In this document: positions 35,753-44,600 of the stretch, piece by piece
Position numbering within the stretch: position 1 is the first letter of the stretch
Layout of the letters: the number at the start of each line of letters is the position of its first letter
Assembly: GCF_001401755.1 (NCBI RefSeq)
Contig: NZ_KQ474102.1
Span: 196,595-260,594, forward strand
From: Aquimarina longa SW024
GTDB lineage: Bacteria; Bacteroidota; Bacteroidia; Flavobacteriales; Flavobacteriaceae
Direction: 5' to 3'
Length of the DNA stretch: 64,000 nucleotides
Notes under the pieces: model-generated
Told to the model about the DNA's origin: nothing
Databases searched by the model: none
What the model saw: only the letters and a program-made list of their open reading frames with translations
Made by a program: the position numbers and the translations under genes

Positions 35753-36083
35753 TTCGAAGTGATCAATTATCAAATCGAGCTGATCAGTTGACCCTTTTTT
35801 TTGATAAGTTAATGCCTCGAGCTCATCTCCTCACCCTTTTTTTTGATCCTATAAGGACTGCTGACCCTAAAGAAGGTGGTTCGAAGTACCTTTGTATCAC
35901 TTCGAACTACCTCAGCAACCCTTCGAACTATCTCAATAACCCTTCGAACTATCTCAGTGACCCTTCGAACCCTTCTTAGCAACCCTTCGAAGGACCTCAG
36001 TGACCTTTCGAAGTACCTCAATACCCCTTCGAACTACCTCAGTGACCCTTCGAACCCTTCTTAGCAACCTTCGAACCCTCATA
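35753..36083. repeat. Phased 21-bp degenerate tandem repeat array with TTCGAA core
   Basis: TTCGAA occurs at 35880, 35901, 35922, 35943, 35964, 35986, 36007, 36028, 36049 and 36070: spacings of 21 bp throughout, with one of 22. The typical unit is TTCGAACTACCTCAGTGACC. Two ACCCTTTTTTTTGAT copies upstream are 42 bp apart (35791, 35833), and another TTCGAA at 35753 is 127 bp before the first, so the upstream part seems an eroded extension of the same array. Because 21 is a multiple of three, the repeats create spurious open frames; I do not think they are coding. Confidence 0.85.
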
Positions 36084-36519
36084 AACACTGGGTAGTATAG
36101 AAACTCTTCAGTAAAGTGTGTCACCAAGTATAAACATTTAACTTTGTGATATTATGGAAGAAAAAAAGAATGGTAGTGTTCATTAAAATATAATTTAGAT
36201 CATTTTTGTTGTATTATTTTATATCGGGTAGTGTTCAGATAGTTCTCGATACAATTTTAATCCTGTTATTATGCGAAACATCTACCTGTAAATCATATCA
36301 AAGAATAAACCACTATAGATTTAAAATCCATTCTTATAACGAGTATTATGGATTCTGCATCAGGTGCGGAAAGACAAACCTGTAAAAATGTGTATCGCAA
36401 CTAAAGTAACTGTAATAAAATTGAAGGATTTTAACCTTTAACTAAATACGTAGCTTTTAATATCATAAAAGAGAAACAAAATTTTTAAAAAAAAGGGTCT
36501 TTTTCCCCTCATTAATATG
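36084..36519. other. Gene-free stretch between the repeat array and the PAAR promoter
   Basis: About 435 bp. GGTAGTGTTCA occurs twice (about 36172 and 36226). There is no coding sequence or strong stem. Confidence 0.45.
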
Positions 36520-36550
36520 TTGTTCCCTTGCTTATATAGCATTACTTTTG
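36520..36550 (+). promoter_or_regulatory. Candidate promoter of the PAAR operon
   Basis: TTG (36520-36522), 20-bp spacer, TACTTTTG (36543-36550, fits TAnnTTTG). The palindrome TATACTAGTATA (36576-36587) lies in the predicted early transcript and could be an operator. Confidence 0.55.
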
Positions 36551-36633
36551 GGAATAATATATCGAATACACTAAATATACTAGTATACCAACAAAAAAAC
36601 ACATTCGATAAAAACTCATTAAACCGATACAAC

Positions 36634-36753
36634 ATGTCATTACAAACCACTACTACTGTTTACCTATCAGTAGCTAAAGTAGCCCCCTACCTTAGTAACC
36701 TCACTACCACACCACAGCACATCACTACACAAGTAACTGCAAAAATCAACTAA
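36634..36753 (+). CDS. Possible 39-residue leader protein of the PAAR operon
   Basis: Short ORF MSLQTTTTVYLSVAKVAPYLSNLTTTPQ..., ending 2 nt before the PAAR start codon. It is threonine-rich with no recognisable domain. The tight spacing and the start well downstream of a good promoter favour a translated gene. Its composition is unremarkable, so it may also be only a leader. Confidence 0.45.
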   Translation: MSLQTTTTVYLSVAKVAPYLSNLTTTPQHITTQVTAKIN

Positions 36754-36755
36754 CT

Positions 36756-37220
36756 ATGCCAGGACCAGCAACCACAGTAGGCAGTATGCACCTATGTCCC
36801 ATGTGTACAGGTACCGTACCCCATGTAGGAGGCCCCGTAATAGACCCAGGAGTACCCACCGTATTAATCGGCAATAAACCCGCCGCCATTATAGGAGATC
36901 TATGTACCTGCGTAGGACCACCAGATACTATTGTTACAGGAGTATCCTCTGTACTAATCGGTGGTAAACCTGCCAGTACCCTAGGCGATACCACAGCACA
37001 TGGCGGTAGTATTACAGAAGGCAACCCTACCGTACTAATCGGTACAGGATGTAGCCAACCAAGAGCAGTGATGCCCATTGCAGAAATACCGTTCCCCACC
37101 ATCTCTATTGTTAATAGAATACTCGGCAATACCAGAGAAGCACAAGCCAATCAAGAAGCACTAAGAGAACAGTCAGAAGAACAACATGGATTACTAAATC
37201 ATTTTGAACTTAGTCTATAA
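36756..37220 (+). CDS. PAAR-repeat spike-tip protein
   Basis: 154 residues. The PAAR fold is at about 1-100: MPGPATTVGSMHLCPMCTGTVPHVGGPVIDPG, then VLIGNKPAAIIGDLCTCVGPPDTIVTGVSSVLIGGKPASTLGDTTAHGGSITEGNPTVLIGTG, with the paired Cys and His residues (CPMC, H23, CTC, H, C) that bind zinc at the tip of contractile-injection spikes. A helical C-terminal tail (about 115-154) could hold a cargo protein. PAAR proteins cap the VgrG spike of type VI secretion or related systems and are often encoded next to the effectors they carry, as here with the 1500-residue protein 10 nt downstream. No other T6SS gene is in the window. Confidence 0.93.
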   Translation: MPGPATTVGSMHLCPMCTGTVPHVGGPVIDPGVPTVLIGNKPAAIIGDLCTCVGPPDTIVTGVSSVLIGGKPASTLGDTTAHGGSITEGNPTVLIGTGCSQPRAVMPIAEIPFPTISIVNRILGNTREAQANQEALREQSEEQHGLLNHFELSL

Positions 37221-37230
37221 TTGATGAATT

Positions 37231-40200
37231 ATGAAAATACACTATCCACTAAGTAATAAAGACACCAAACCTAATTTTAAAAGTCAATTTGGAAACTATC
37301 TGATGAGTGACCAAAATACTTGGCATGGAGGGATTCATATAGAAGGAAAAGGAAAAGCTATAAATGCTATTGCAGATGGTAGAATTATCGCCTATAGACT
37401 AGAACAGGAATATAAAAAAATGGTAGTAGAAACCTCTGATCCTTCTAAAAAAGAAAACTACCTATATTCAAATAGCTTTGTACTTATACAACATGATATC
37501 CCTCTTACCAGAGAAGTAAAAGAAAATGAAGGTACTAAGGAGGAAACAACCAAAAACGAAAAAAAGTATGTTACTTTTTATAGTTTGTACAATCATTTAA
37601 TGTCATTAAATGAGTTACAAAATGACACCTCTGATATGCAACTACCTGATTTTATGTCAAAAAAAGAATATCGTACACAAACAGATAAAACAATCAAAGG
37701 ATTAGGGGTATACAAAATCATAAAAGACGAAAAAAGCAACAAATATAAAAAAGACAAAGACTCTGAAGTAGTAATACCTGTACATGAGACTTTTAGCCTA
37801 GAAGATGATTCTATCCCAGAAAATACACGAAAATTAATAATTTCTAATAATACAAGAACATATAAAAAAATAAAGCCATTCAAAGATTTAAATGGAGACA
37901 CTCATTCAGGTTTTTATGCTAATATGAAGAAAAGCTTGACTGAAACAAAAGATAAAATCACGTATAAAGTAAAATTTAAAGGAGACACCTCCTCTATAAA
38001 AGGGGTATGGGTACACCAAAAAGCTGAAGCATCGTCCACAGTTATCAAAATATTAGAAAAAAACAAACCTGTTCTGGTGACAGAAAAAGCCATAGGAGAT
38101 TTTTTTGCACTAAAGGACAATTCTGGTTTTATTCATAAAAATCAATTAAAACCAACCAATGTATTAGATACATCCAATTTTAAAAAAAATAAAATTTTTC
38201 GTTGTGATACCCCTATTAAATCAGGGAAAAAGATCGGTTACACAGGCTTAAAACAAAGCAAACTGTCTGGCAAAAAATACTATACATGTCACCACGAAGT
38301 ATTTATGGCTGATCAAGTAAATGATTTTTTAACAAATAAGTTTAAGGCAGGTACGGATGAGCAAAAGATCTATGCAGTACTTCCAAAAGCAACAGAACTA
38401 TTTAAAAGAATAACAGTAGAAACCAATCTCAAAAAGAAAACTCCAGTAGAAATACTACAAATCAAAGGTTATTATTATAAAGTAAAGGTTTTAGACAAGG
38501 TAGAACGCACCATTCAGGCAAGTGCTCTTTGGACAAAAAAAACACCCAGTAAAGAGGGAAGATATACTCCCTACAATAAAACCAAAGGGTATGATATCAT
38601 AGATTTTGATTATGTTAACCAAGAATTTAATGGAATGTTAACAAAAGGAAAGAGTGTTCTTACTCATGTTAGTGAGGTAGAAAATACGCTTATTAAAGTT
38701 AGATATTCTTTTCAGAATAATTATGGAAACAATGAATTTTGGGTATTAATAACTGATTTATCTTTGAACTATGAATACACAACAACAAGTAAATTAGACG
38801 AAGTATATGCCAGTATCAAAAAATCAAAAAGTGTCAAAGCACTTGTACAAAACCCTAAAAATGAACCTTTCGAGTTTCATTTTTTTAATTTTTGGTCAAC
38901 CGATAATGCAGATACATCTAACAAAGAAAACTCAAAGAAGAATACCGTAAAAAAGAAAGTAAAAAAAGAGGAAATAGGTATTGTAGACATAAAAGACTTA
39001 AAGTATAAACTTTTTCATAGAGTAAATGGACCTGATTATTACTACCCAGGAACGATAAATTTTAAAAAAATAAATTGCTGTTTTAATAACAAGCTTACCA
39101 GTGCACACGATAAATTATATTGGATAGAAAAATGTGATAAAAATGGAGGAACTAAAACTACTACACATAGAAAATTACGATATGAATATTATGAAGAAGA
39201 AGTAGTAGAAATAACTCCCAATACTACAGAAGATGACAACCATATAGATGCAATTGTGCCTAAAGCAGATTATTATCTGCTAAAAAAAGTAGGAACGAAA
39301 CTAAAAATTAAATCAGCTGATTTTGAATTATTTAACGCCTATTTTGATCAAAAATTACCTGATAAAGAAGTTACACTTATATGGCAAAAAGCATGTGACA
39401 GCACAGGGAAAAAATATGACTATACAAATAAAAAAGCTACGCATCGAGCATTAAGATTTGATAAAAAAGCCTACGAGAAAAAACAAGATAAAATGCATGA
39501 GGTACAAGATCGGGAATTTGTCGGTGCTTACATAGCCAAAAAAGGAGACACAATACCTCTGATAAAAGATGTTACTACAGCTTATCTTGCAGTACCCGAT
39601 CATGAGCATGACTGTAATCATATACTAGAAAAAGAAGCTCTAGTAAAACTCACCAAAGAAAAAGAAATTGACTTTGGCAATGGCTACCAGTATAAGCAAG
39701 TCATAACACAAAATTATATTTTAGGGAACACCTCTAAACAACACAAAGCTTGGGTAAAAGCTGATTTACTTAATAAAAAAGATTATTTTAGTCCTTATAA
39801 CTGGGATAAATTCGGTTTTGATGTCATAAATGGAGGTAATGAATATATGTACAAAATAAAAAACGTATTAAATTGCTCTCAAACAAAAAGTGAACTTATC
39901 AAAAAAGTCTGGGAAAAATTTGATATTGAAAAAGATACTATCATTGATGCTACAGAAGTAAAAACAGCATATAATATTTTAGAAACCCTAAACGAAATGA
40001 GTAAGGTTGTAGCATTACATAAAAATGAATGGAGCTATACTGACGATCAAATCAAAAATGAAGTGGTGCTCTTTTATGATTTTCAAATCAACAAAGCAAA
40101 AAATGCAAAAAAGCCTGCAAATGTTATTCAGAAAATGAAAAACTTAAAAGAGCAAAAGCTAAAAAATCTAGATCAACAGGTAGAAGATTTAATGTTTTGG

Positions 40201-41733
40201 GATGATGCCAGTAAACCCTATGTCCCCAAAGTAAGAAAGGTCGAAAAGCCTATTTTATTAAAACCTAAATCTGTAAAACTAGATTTTGGTGTTACAGACG
40301 AGCATAGAGCAGATTATAAAGAACAAGACACTCCAGTAACAACAGCTAAACCTACAACAACAGCATCTGAAACAAAACCCGCAGAAACTAAAAAAGAAAA
40401 ACCAAAACAACCAGAACGAATATTTCCTGCATCACCAAATGTATATCATTTTCATCCCATTGCTTTTATTAATCAATTGAAACTTATGTTCCCGCAAGGA
40501 AATGGAGATTGTCCAGAATTAGTTTGGGGTAAAAAAGTCTCTTCTGAATTTAGAAAACGTGTGGTTCAAATCTCTAAACGTCTTGAATGTGATCCTAATC
40601 ACTTGATGGCAGCTATGGCATTAGAAACTGGTGGGAAATTTAGTCCTAGTATTGATAATGGATTAGCTAAGGATGCTGATGGCATAGGTTATGTAGGATT
40701 GATTCAGTTTGGTAATCTTGCTGTTAAAGAATTAAATAAGAATTATTTTCTTCATAAAGCTAAATTGAAAAAAAACCATTTAAAAAATATGTCTGCCGAA
40801 GATCAATTATGTTATGTTGAATGCTTTTTAACTAAACATAAAGGTAAACTTAATACTCTAGCAGATTTTTATTTAGCTATTCTTTGGCCGAGTGCTGTTG
40901 GTAAAGGAAATCAAAGAGACTATGTAATATTTGAACAGGGTACAGATACGGATAGTGCTTACTATAGAAACCCTACTTTTCATAGGGAAGAAGATGAGTT
41001 TAAAAAAAATAGCAAAGGAAAAGTTTATGAAAGACATGGTAAAGTTGGAGGTAAAACTTATGTTTGGGAAATAGCAGAAGCTATACAAGAATGGTATGAC
41101 AAAGGAGTTCCACATACCAATACTTCAAATGATTGTCCAACTTGCTCTTGTGAAGAAAAATGTATTGATCTTACAGGTAAAGTTACTTGGATGTCACAAT
41201 TCAACAACTCGGAATGGAAAAAAAGAAGAAATAAAAAAGGTGAAAAAGTGATGAAAACAGACGGTTGTTGGAGGACTTCACAAAAACTATTAATGAGTGC
41301 AGGACTTAGTAAAACCTCTGGTTATAAAACAGGGATGATTATAACTGCTTTGGAGGATGACAAGCATACTGAATTAAAATTAACCGCTAAAGCAAAAGAA
41401 GGTGTTGAATATATTGACAGTCAATTAGAAAAAGGAAATCCTATTTTAGTGGGTCTAGATCATACAGTCAATTATAGACATAATGGGAAAATAATTAATG
41501 CAGACCCTGATCTTGGAGACCCAGGAACTACAGATCATTATGTTGTTATAGTTGGCAAGGGTTGTGAAGACAATAAAACATATTATAGGTTTTACGAAGT
41601 TGGTACTAGTTGGTTACATTATGGGCAACATGCTAGTAATAAGTTGTTTTTAGGAGATGATTTTTCTTTAAAAGGAACTCCTGCTCATAATAAAAGTAGG
41701 AACTATACCGTAACACAAGTTCGTAAAAATTAA
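37231..41733 (+). CDS. 1500-residue modular cargo effector with peptidoglycan-directed domains
   Basis: No signal peptide, directly downstream of the PAAR gene. Seen in order: a degenerate M23-like domain (about 1-130; WHGGIHIEG where active enzymes have HxGxD, so Asp36 is His; later SFVLIQHDI and FYSLYNHL); SH3-like stretches (about 255-310 and 385-445); two related modules of about 70-80 residues (about 590-660 and 680-750, each ending THRxLR(Y/F)); a Pro/Thr/Lys-rich linker (about 1035-1065); a lysozyme/soluble-transglycosylase-like domain (about 1090-1235; LMAAMALETGGKFSPSIDNGLA with catalytic-type Glu, then GYVGLIQFG); a Cys-rich hinge (CPTCSCEEKC); and a C-terminal C39/papain-like domain (about 1320-1500; DGCWRTS, GNPILVGLDHTV, TDHYVVIVG). 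I infer an injected wall-degrading toxin with spare binding modules. Family names for the C-terminal half are by motif only. Confidence 0.75.
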   Translation: MKIHYPLSNKDTKPNFKSQFGNYLMSDQNTWHGGIHIEGKGKAINAIADGRIIAYRLEQEYKKMVVETSDPSKKENYLYSNSFVLIQHDIPLTREVKENEGTKEETTKNEKKYVTFYSLYNHLMSLNELQNDTSDMQLPDFMSKKEYRTQTDKTIKGLGVYKIIKDEKSNKYKKDKDSEVVIPVHETFSLEDDSIPENTRKLIISNNTRTYKKIKPFKDLNGDTHSGFYANMKKSLTETKDKITYKVKFKGDTSSIKGVWVHQKAEASSTVIKILEKNKPVLVTEKAIGDFFALKDNSGFIHKNQLKPTNVLDTSNFKKNKIFRCDTPIKSGKKIGYTGLKQSKLSGKKYYTCHHEVFMADQVNDFLTNKFKAGTDEQKIYAVLPKATELFKRITVETNLKKKTPVEILQIKGYYYKVKVLDKVERTIQASALWTKKTPSKEGRYTPYNKTKGYDIIDFDYVNQEFNGMLTKGKSVLTHVSEVENTLIKVRYSFQNNYGNNEFWVLITDLSLNYEYTTTSKLDEVYASIKKSKSVKALVQNPKNEPFEFHFFNFWSTDNADTSNKENSKKNTVKKKVKKEEIGIVDIKDLKYKLFHRVNGPDYYYPGTINFKKINCCFNNKLTSAHDKLYWIEKCDKNGGTKTTTHRKLRYEYYEEEVVEITPNTTEDDNHIDAIVPKADYYLLKKVGTKLKIKSADFELFNAYFDQKLPDKEVTLIWQKACDSTGKKYDYTNKKATHRALRFDKKAYEKKQDKMHEVQDREFVGAYIAKKGDTIPLIKDVTTAYLAVPDHEHDCNHILEKEALVKLTKEKEIDFGNGYQYKQVITQNYILGNTSKQHKAWVKADLLNKKDYFSPYNWDKFGFDVINGGNEYMYKIKNVLNCSQTKSELIKKVWEKFDIEKDTIIDATEVKTAYNILETLNEMSKVVALHKNEWSYTDDQIKNEVVLFYDFQINKAKNAKKPANVIQKMKNLKEQKLKNLDQQVEDLMFWDDASKPYVPKVRKVEKPILLKPKSVKLDFGVTDEHRADYKEQDTPVTTAKPTTTASETKPAETKKEKPKQPERIFPASPNVYHFHPIAFINQLKLMFPQGNGDCPELVWGKKVSSEFRKRVVQISKRLECDPNHLMAAMALETGGKFSPSIDNGLAKDADGIGYVGLIQFGNLAVKELNKNYFLHKAKLKKNHLKNMSAEDQLCYVECFLTKHKGKLNTLADFYLAILWPSAVGKGNQRDYVIFEQGTDTDSAYYRNPTFHREEDEFKKNSKGKVYERHGKVGGKTYVWEIAEAIQEWYDKGVPHTNTSNDCPTCSCEEKCIDLTGKVTWMSQFNNSEWKKRRNKKGEKVMKTDGCWRTSQKLLMSAGLSKTSGYKTGMIITALEDDKHTELKLTAKAKEGVEYIDSQLEKGNPILVGLDHTVNYRHNGKIINADPDLGDPGTTDHYVVIVGKGCEDNKTYYRFYEVGTSWLHYGQHASNKLFLGDDFSLKGTPAHNKSRNYTVTQVRKN

Positions 41734-41742
41734 TACAAAAAA

Positions 41743-42570
41743 ATGATTAAACTAATACAAATATTTTGCTTGTCCCTTTTTTTAAGTACTTGTTCTAAAG
41801 CTAAACAAACAGATAAGTCAAAAAAAGGTGATCCAAACTTTGCTACTATTGAACAACAGACAAAAGAACCATCACAAGAGCAAGAGTACTTTTCTAATAT
41901 TGAGGATTTTAAAAAGTTTATTATCGATAAAAAATGGGTTGATATAAAAGGAGATGATCCTTGTGATCCTCATGGTCAACATATTACTGTTAAAGATGGG
42001 TATATATATGAATATAATACTATAGAACCTTCAGAATATAAAATAGATAAGATTTTACAAATTGATTCGAAAACATTAGGTATAAAAATACAAAGTAATT
42101 CTGGTAGAAATGTTGTGTTTAAAGTGGAAGTACTTGATGTCAAGAAAAGATTAGTGAAGTGGATTTATAATTATGAAACAGTATATGAGGCAAAACCTTA
42201 TGATATTGTTTGTGATAGTTCAGGTGATTATATAGAAGATACTCTTATGTCAAATGAAAGTAGTTTTCCCAAAAAATGGGGAGGTTTTTATAAATTTTCA
42301 GATGCTAAGGGAGATGAAGATTGGAGAGAAATTAAGCATTATGACTTATATGTTTCTTTAGATTCTGTTAACTTAAAAAGCTATGGTTATCAGCATGTAA
42401 GAAATAGGAAAAGTTATGCTATACAAAAAGAGGATAGTTTATTTATTTACGGACAGGATCAGGATGAAGATGAGGGATTATTATTAAAGCTTTTTGTTAA
42501 AAACAATGAATATGTTGTTTTGTCTCTTGTGGATAGAAAAGGAGAATTTAAAGTCCTGAAAAAAAAGTAA
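41743..42570 (+). CDS. Lipoprotein, candidate immunity protein to the effector
   Basis: 275 residues, starting 9 nt after the effector gene. SPII signal MIKLIQIFCLSLFLSTC, then a charged, low-complexity linker (to about 50) and an all-beta-looking domain (IEDFKKFIIDKKWVDIKGDDPCDPHGQHITVKDGYIYEYN...). I do not recognise a family. Position (immediately distal to a toxin gene) and periplasmic destination fit immunity against a peptidoglycan-targeting effector, but this is inference. Its 3' flank carries a 23-bp sequence repeated after the third YARHG gene. Confidence 0.65.
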   Translation: MIKLIQIFCLSLFLSTCSKAKQTDKSKKGDPNFATIEQQTKEPSQEQEYFSNIEDFKKFIIDKKWVDIKGDDPCDPHGQHITVKDGYIYEYNTIEPSEYKIDKILQIDSKTLGIKIQSNSGRNVVFKVEVLDVKKRLVKWIYNYETVYEAKPYDIVCDSSGDYIEDTLMSNESSFPKKWGGFYKFSDAKGDEDWREIKHYDLYVSLDSVNLKSYGYQHVRNRKSYAIQKEDSLFIYGQDQDEDEGLLLKLFVKNNEYVVLSLVDRKGEFKVLKKK

Positions 42571-42591
42571 TATCCTGCTGCTCCTAGTATG

Positions 42592-42614
42592 GCTACCGCT
42601 AGTTTGTAACTAGT
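42592..42614 (+). repeat. 23-bp dispersed repeat, copy 1
   Basis: Begins GCTACCGCTAGTTTG and ends AACTAGT; identical to 45382-45404. The inner CTAGTT-TGT-AACTAG is a hairpin. It follows the lipoprotein gene directly. Confidence 0.85.
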
Positions 42615-42641
42615 ATATAAACTATTTTAAACATTTGGCTA

Positions 42642-42908
42642 ATGAGTTTAATTAATACTCTAAAAACAACATTTTTTTTATTTTTAGTATCGCTTTGTGG
42701 TTGTAAAGAAAGAAAACAACCTGTAGCTATTCCTGAAGCTAAAACAAATATGAGAATAGTAAGAGGTAACTATAATATTAATAATGGTGGGTATGAAGGT
42801 AAAAATTGCACTCGTACCTCTATTTACCAAAAAGACGGTAAAGCCTTAGCAGGGCATACGGGATGGAAAGGCTACTTTAGACCAAAAAACTACACAAAAC
42901 AACTGTAA
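42642..42908 (+). CDS. Small lipoprotein of unknown function
   Basis: 88 residues, SPII-like signal MSLINTLKTTFFLFLVSLCGC. The mature part (NMRIVRGNYNINNGGYEGKNCTRTSIYQKDGKALAGHTGWKGYF) is short and Gly/Asn-rich, with no recognised domain; it may be a shortened relic of a larger lipoprotein. The TAA overlaps the next ATG by one base (TAATG), so it is translationally coupled to the first YARHG gene. Confidence 0.6.
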   Translation: MSLINTLKTTFFLFLVSLCGCKERKQPVAIPEAKTNMRIVRGNYNINNGGYEGKNCTRTSIYQKDGKALAGHTGWKGYFRPKNYTKQL

Positions 42909-43678
42909 TGAAAAAGATATTATTGGTACTTATAATCTTATCTGTTTGCCTAAGTTGCAAAGGACAGACTGAAAGTAAGCCAGAAACTTCTGTAGCTACC
43001 TTTAAGTATTTATCAGACAAAGAATTACAATCCAAATCGGCAGAAGAATTAAGATTTCTTCGTAACGAGGTGTATGCAAGAAAGGGATATGTGTTTAAAA
43101 GCGATGAATTTAATCAATATTTTAAAACTAAGTCTTGGTATAAGCCTAATTCCAATATTTCTTTAACACTTACCGATCAAGAAAATACTTATATCTCTAA
43201 AATAAAAAACTTAGAGAAAAAAGTAGATGATAATTCTTCAATAGTTAATTGTATTGATTTTTATCACGTTAATAATTCAAAAGTATACCCATTGTCTGGT
43301 GCTAAAATAGAGAATGAAGATCTTCCTAATGGATTAATCGACATTGAACTAAGTCATAATAACTTAAAACCTGATATAAAAGAAATTTTATTTGATGGAT
43401 CTATTTTTAATTTAAATTGTGAAGAAAACTATAATTATAGATTTATAATTACAGCATATCCTAATGAAAACCTTCATTCATATTTAATTGTAGGTAATCT
43501 AATTGAAATCAAAAAGTTATATGGTAGCTTTGGTTCTTATGACGATCATCAAGAGTATGATTTTGTATTAGATCATAAGGACTTAGAAATCACTATTGAG
43601 AGTTGGCAACGGTATAAAAAAATATCTACTAGCGTTGAGAAATACAAGCTTACGGATCAAGGTTTGATAGCGTTATAA
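42908..43678 (+). CDS. YARHG-domain lipoprotein 1
   Basis: 256 residues. SPII signal MKKILLVLIILSVCLSC; YARHG domain (about 30-100) with LSDKELQSKSAEELRFLRNEVYARKGYVFKSDEFNQYFKTKSWYKP, where NEVYARKG is the motif that names the family (YARHG with His replaced by Lys). The C-terminal part (about 115-256) is specific, and ends KYKLTDQGLIAL like its neighbours. The domain occurs in exported bacterial proteins and its role is unproven. First of three tandem paralogues; 125 bp of its YARHG region (42977-43101) are identical to copy 3. Confidence 0.88.
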   Translation: MKKILLVLIILSVCLSCKGQTESKPETSVATFKYLSDKELQSKSAEELRFLRNEVYARKGYVFKSDEFNQYFKTKSWYKPNSNISLTLTDQENTYISKIKNLEKKVDDNSSIVNCIDFYHVNNSKVYPLSGAKIENEDLPNGLIDIELSHNNLKPDIKEILFDGSIFNLNCEENYNYRFIITAYPNENLHSYLIVGNLIEIKKLYGSFGSYDDHQEYDFVLDHKDLEITIESWQRYKKISTSVEKYKLTDQGLIAL

Positions 43679-43747
43679 AATGCAGAAGGTACTATTATTG
43701 ATATTTATATGGTTTTTTTGGTTTTGCAAAGGGCAAACAGAAAGCAA
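43648..43747 (+). repeat. 100-bp direct repeat spanning a gene junction, copy 1
   Basis: Covers the end of YARHG gene 1, the 1-nt spacer and the signal-peptide region of gene 2. It matches 44501-44600 with 2 differences. Confidence 0.92.
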
Positions 43748-44531
43748 ATCAAACAATACTAATGAAGTCGCTTCATTTGAGTTCCTGCCAGAAGAAGTAT
43801 TAAAGACAAAAAACAAAGAAGAACTACGTTTGATAAGAAATGAGATATTTGCACGTAAAGGACATGTGTTTAAAAGCAATGATCTTAATGAGTACTTTAA
43901 AACGAAATCTTGGTATAAACCTGACCGTGATATAAAAATTTCTTTATCAAATAATGAACAACTTTATATAAAGAAAATTAAAGAATTAGAGCAAAAAACA
44001 GAAGATAAGATACATATTGATAATCTAAATTGCATTAATTCTATTGATAGGAATAAATCAAGTATCTATCCGTTAACAAATGAAAAATTATTATCTGTAG
44101 AAATTGAAAAATTAATTTCTAATGCTGAAAATTATCACAAATATAAATTCTATGAAGACATACGGGAATATATTTGCGAAGGTAAAGGTTCTTTTATATA
44201 TAATATAAATTGCTTAATGGAAATTGAAAACATCTTATTTGTAACATACTGTGGCGAAGACCCTACTTCTCATATATTTAGTATCAAAGGAGATAAAATA
44301 ATAAACAAAGTGAAAGTTATAGATTCTTCATTAAGAGAGGGTGAGGGCAGCATCACGAGTGGTTTTTATGATATTGATTTTAAACTAAATAAAGATGATT
44401 TAGAGGTTTATAAGATTTTTAAAATCTGGGATAAAGAAAACAGTACAGAAGAAAATCGATACCCAACTAAAGAGATTAGACGGGAAGTAACCAAATATAA
44501 GCTTACGGATCAGGGTTTGATAGCGTTATAA
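43680..44531 (+). CDS. YARHG-domain lipoprotein 2
   Basis: 283 residues, ATG one base after the previous stop. Signal MQKVLLLIFIWFFWFC is unusually aromatic and its lipobox (WFFWFC-K) is off-consensus; the KGQTESK that follows matches the other copies, so lipid attachment is still likely. The YARHG domain is diverged: LPEEVLKTKNKEELRLIRNEIFARKGHVFKSNDLNEYFKTKSWYKP. The C-terminal domain (from about 120) is different from copies 1 and 3 apart from the shared tail YKLTDQGLIAL and a central GS..SGFYDIDFKLNKDDLEVYK that copy 3 echoes. Confidence 0.87.
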   Translation: MQKVLLLIFIWFFWFCKGQTESKSNNTNEVASFEFLPEEVLKTKNKEELRLIRNEIFARKGHVFKSNDLNEYFKTKSWYKPDRDIKISLSNNEQLYIKKIKELEQKTEDKIHIDNLNCINSIDRNKSSIYPLTNEKLLSVEIEKLISNAENYHKYKFYEDIREYICEGKGSFIYNINCLMEIENILFVTYCGEDPTSHIFSIKGDKIINKVKVIDSSLREGEGSITSGFYDIDFKLNKDDLEVYKIFKIWDKENSTEENRYPTKEIRREVTKYKLTDQGLIAL

Positions 44532-44600
44532 AATGCAGAAGGTACTATTATTGATATTTATATGGTTTTTTTGGTTTTGCAAAGGACAAACAGAAAGCAA
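44501..44600 (+). repeat. 100-bp direct repeat spanning a gene junction, copy 2
   Basis: End of YARHG gene 2 and start of gene 3; 98 of 100 positions match 43648-43747. Confidence 0.92.

Noticed and set aside
35746..36064. Open frames on both strands within the 21-bp repeats (NPSNYLSDPSN-type repeats)
   Set aside because: A 21-bp period leaves frames open by chance; no start context, no conserved protein type and all frames show the same repeat.
35880..36083. CRISPR array
   Set aside because: The repeats are contiguous with no unique spacers and no cas genes nearby.
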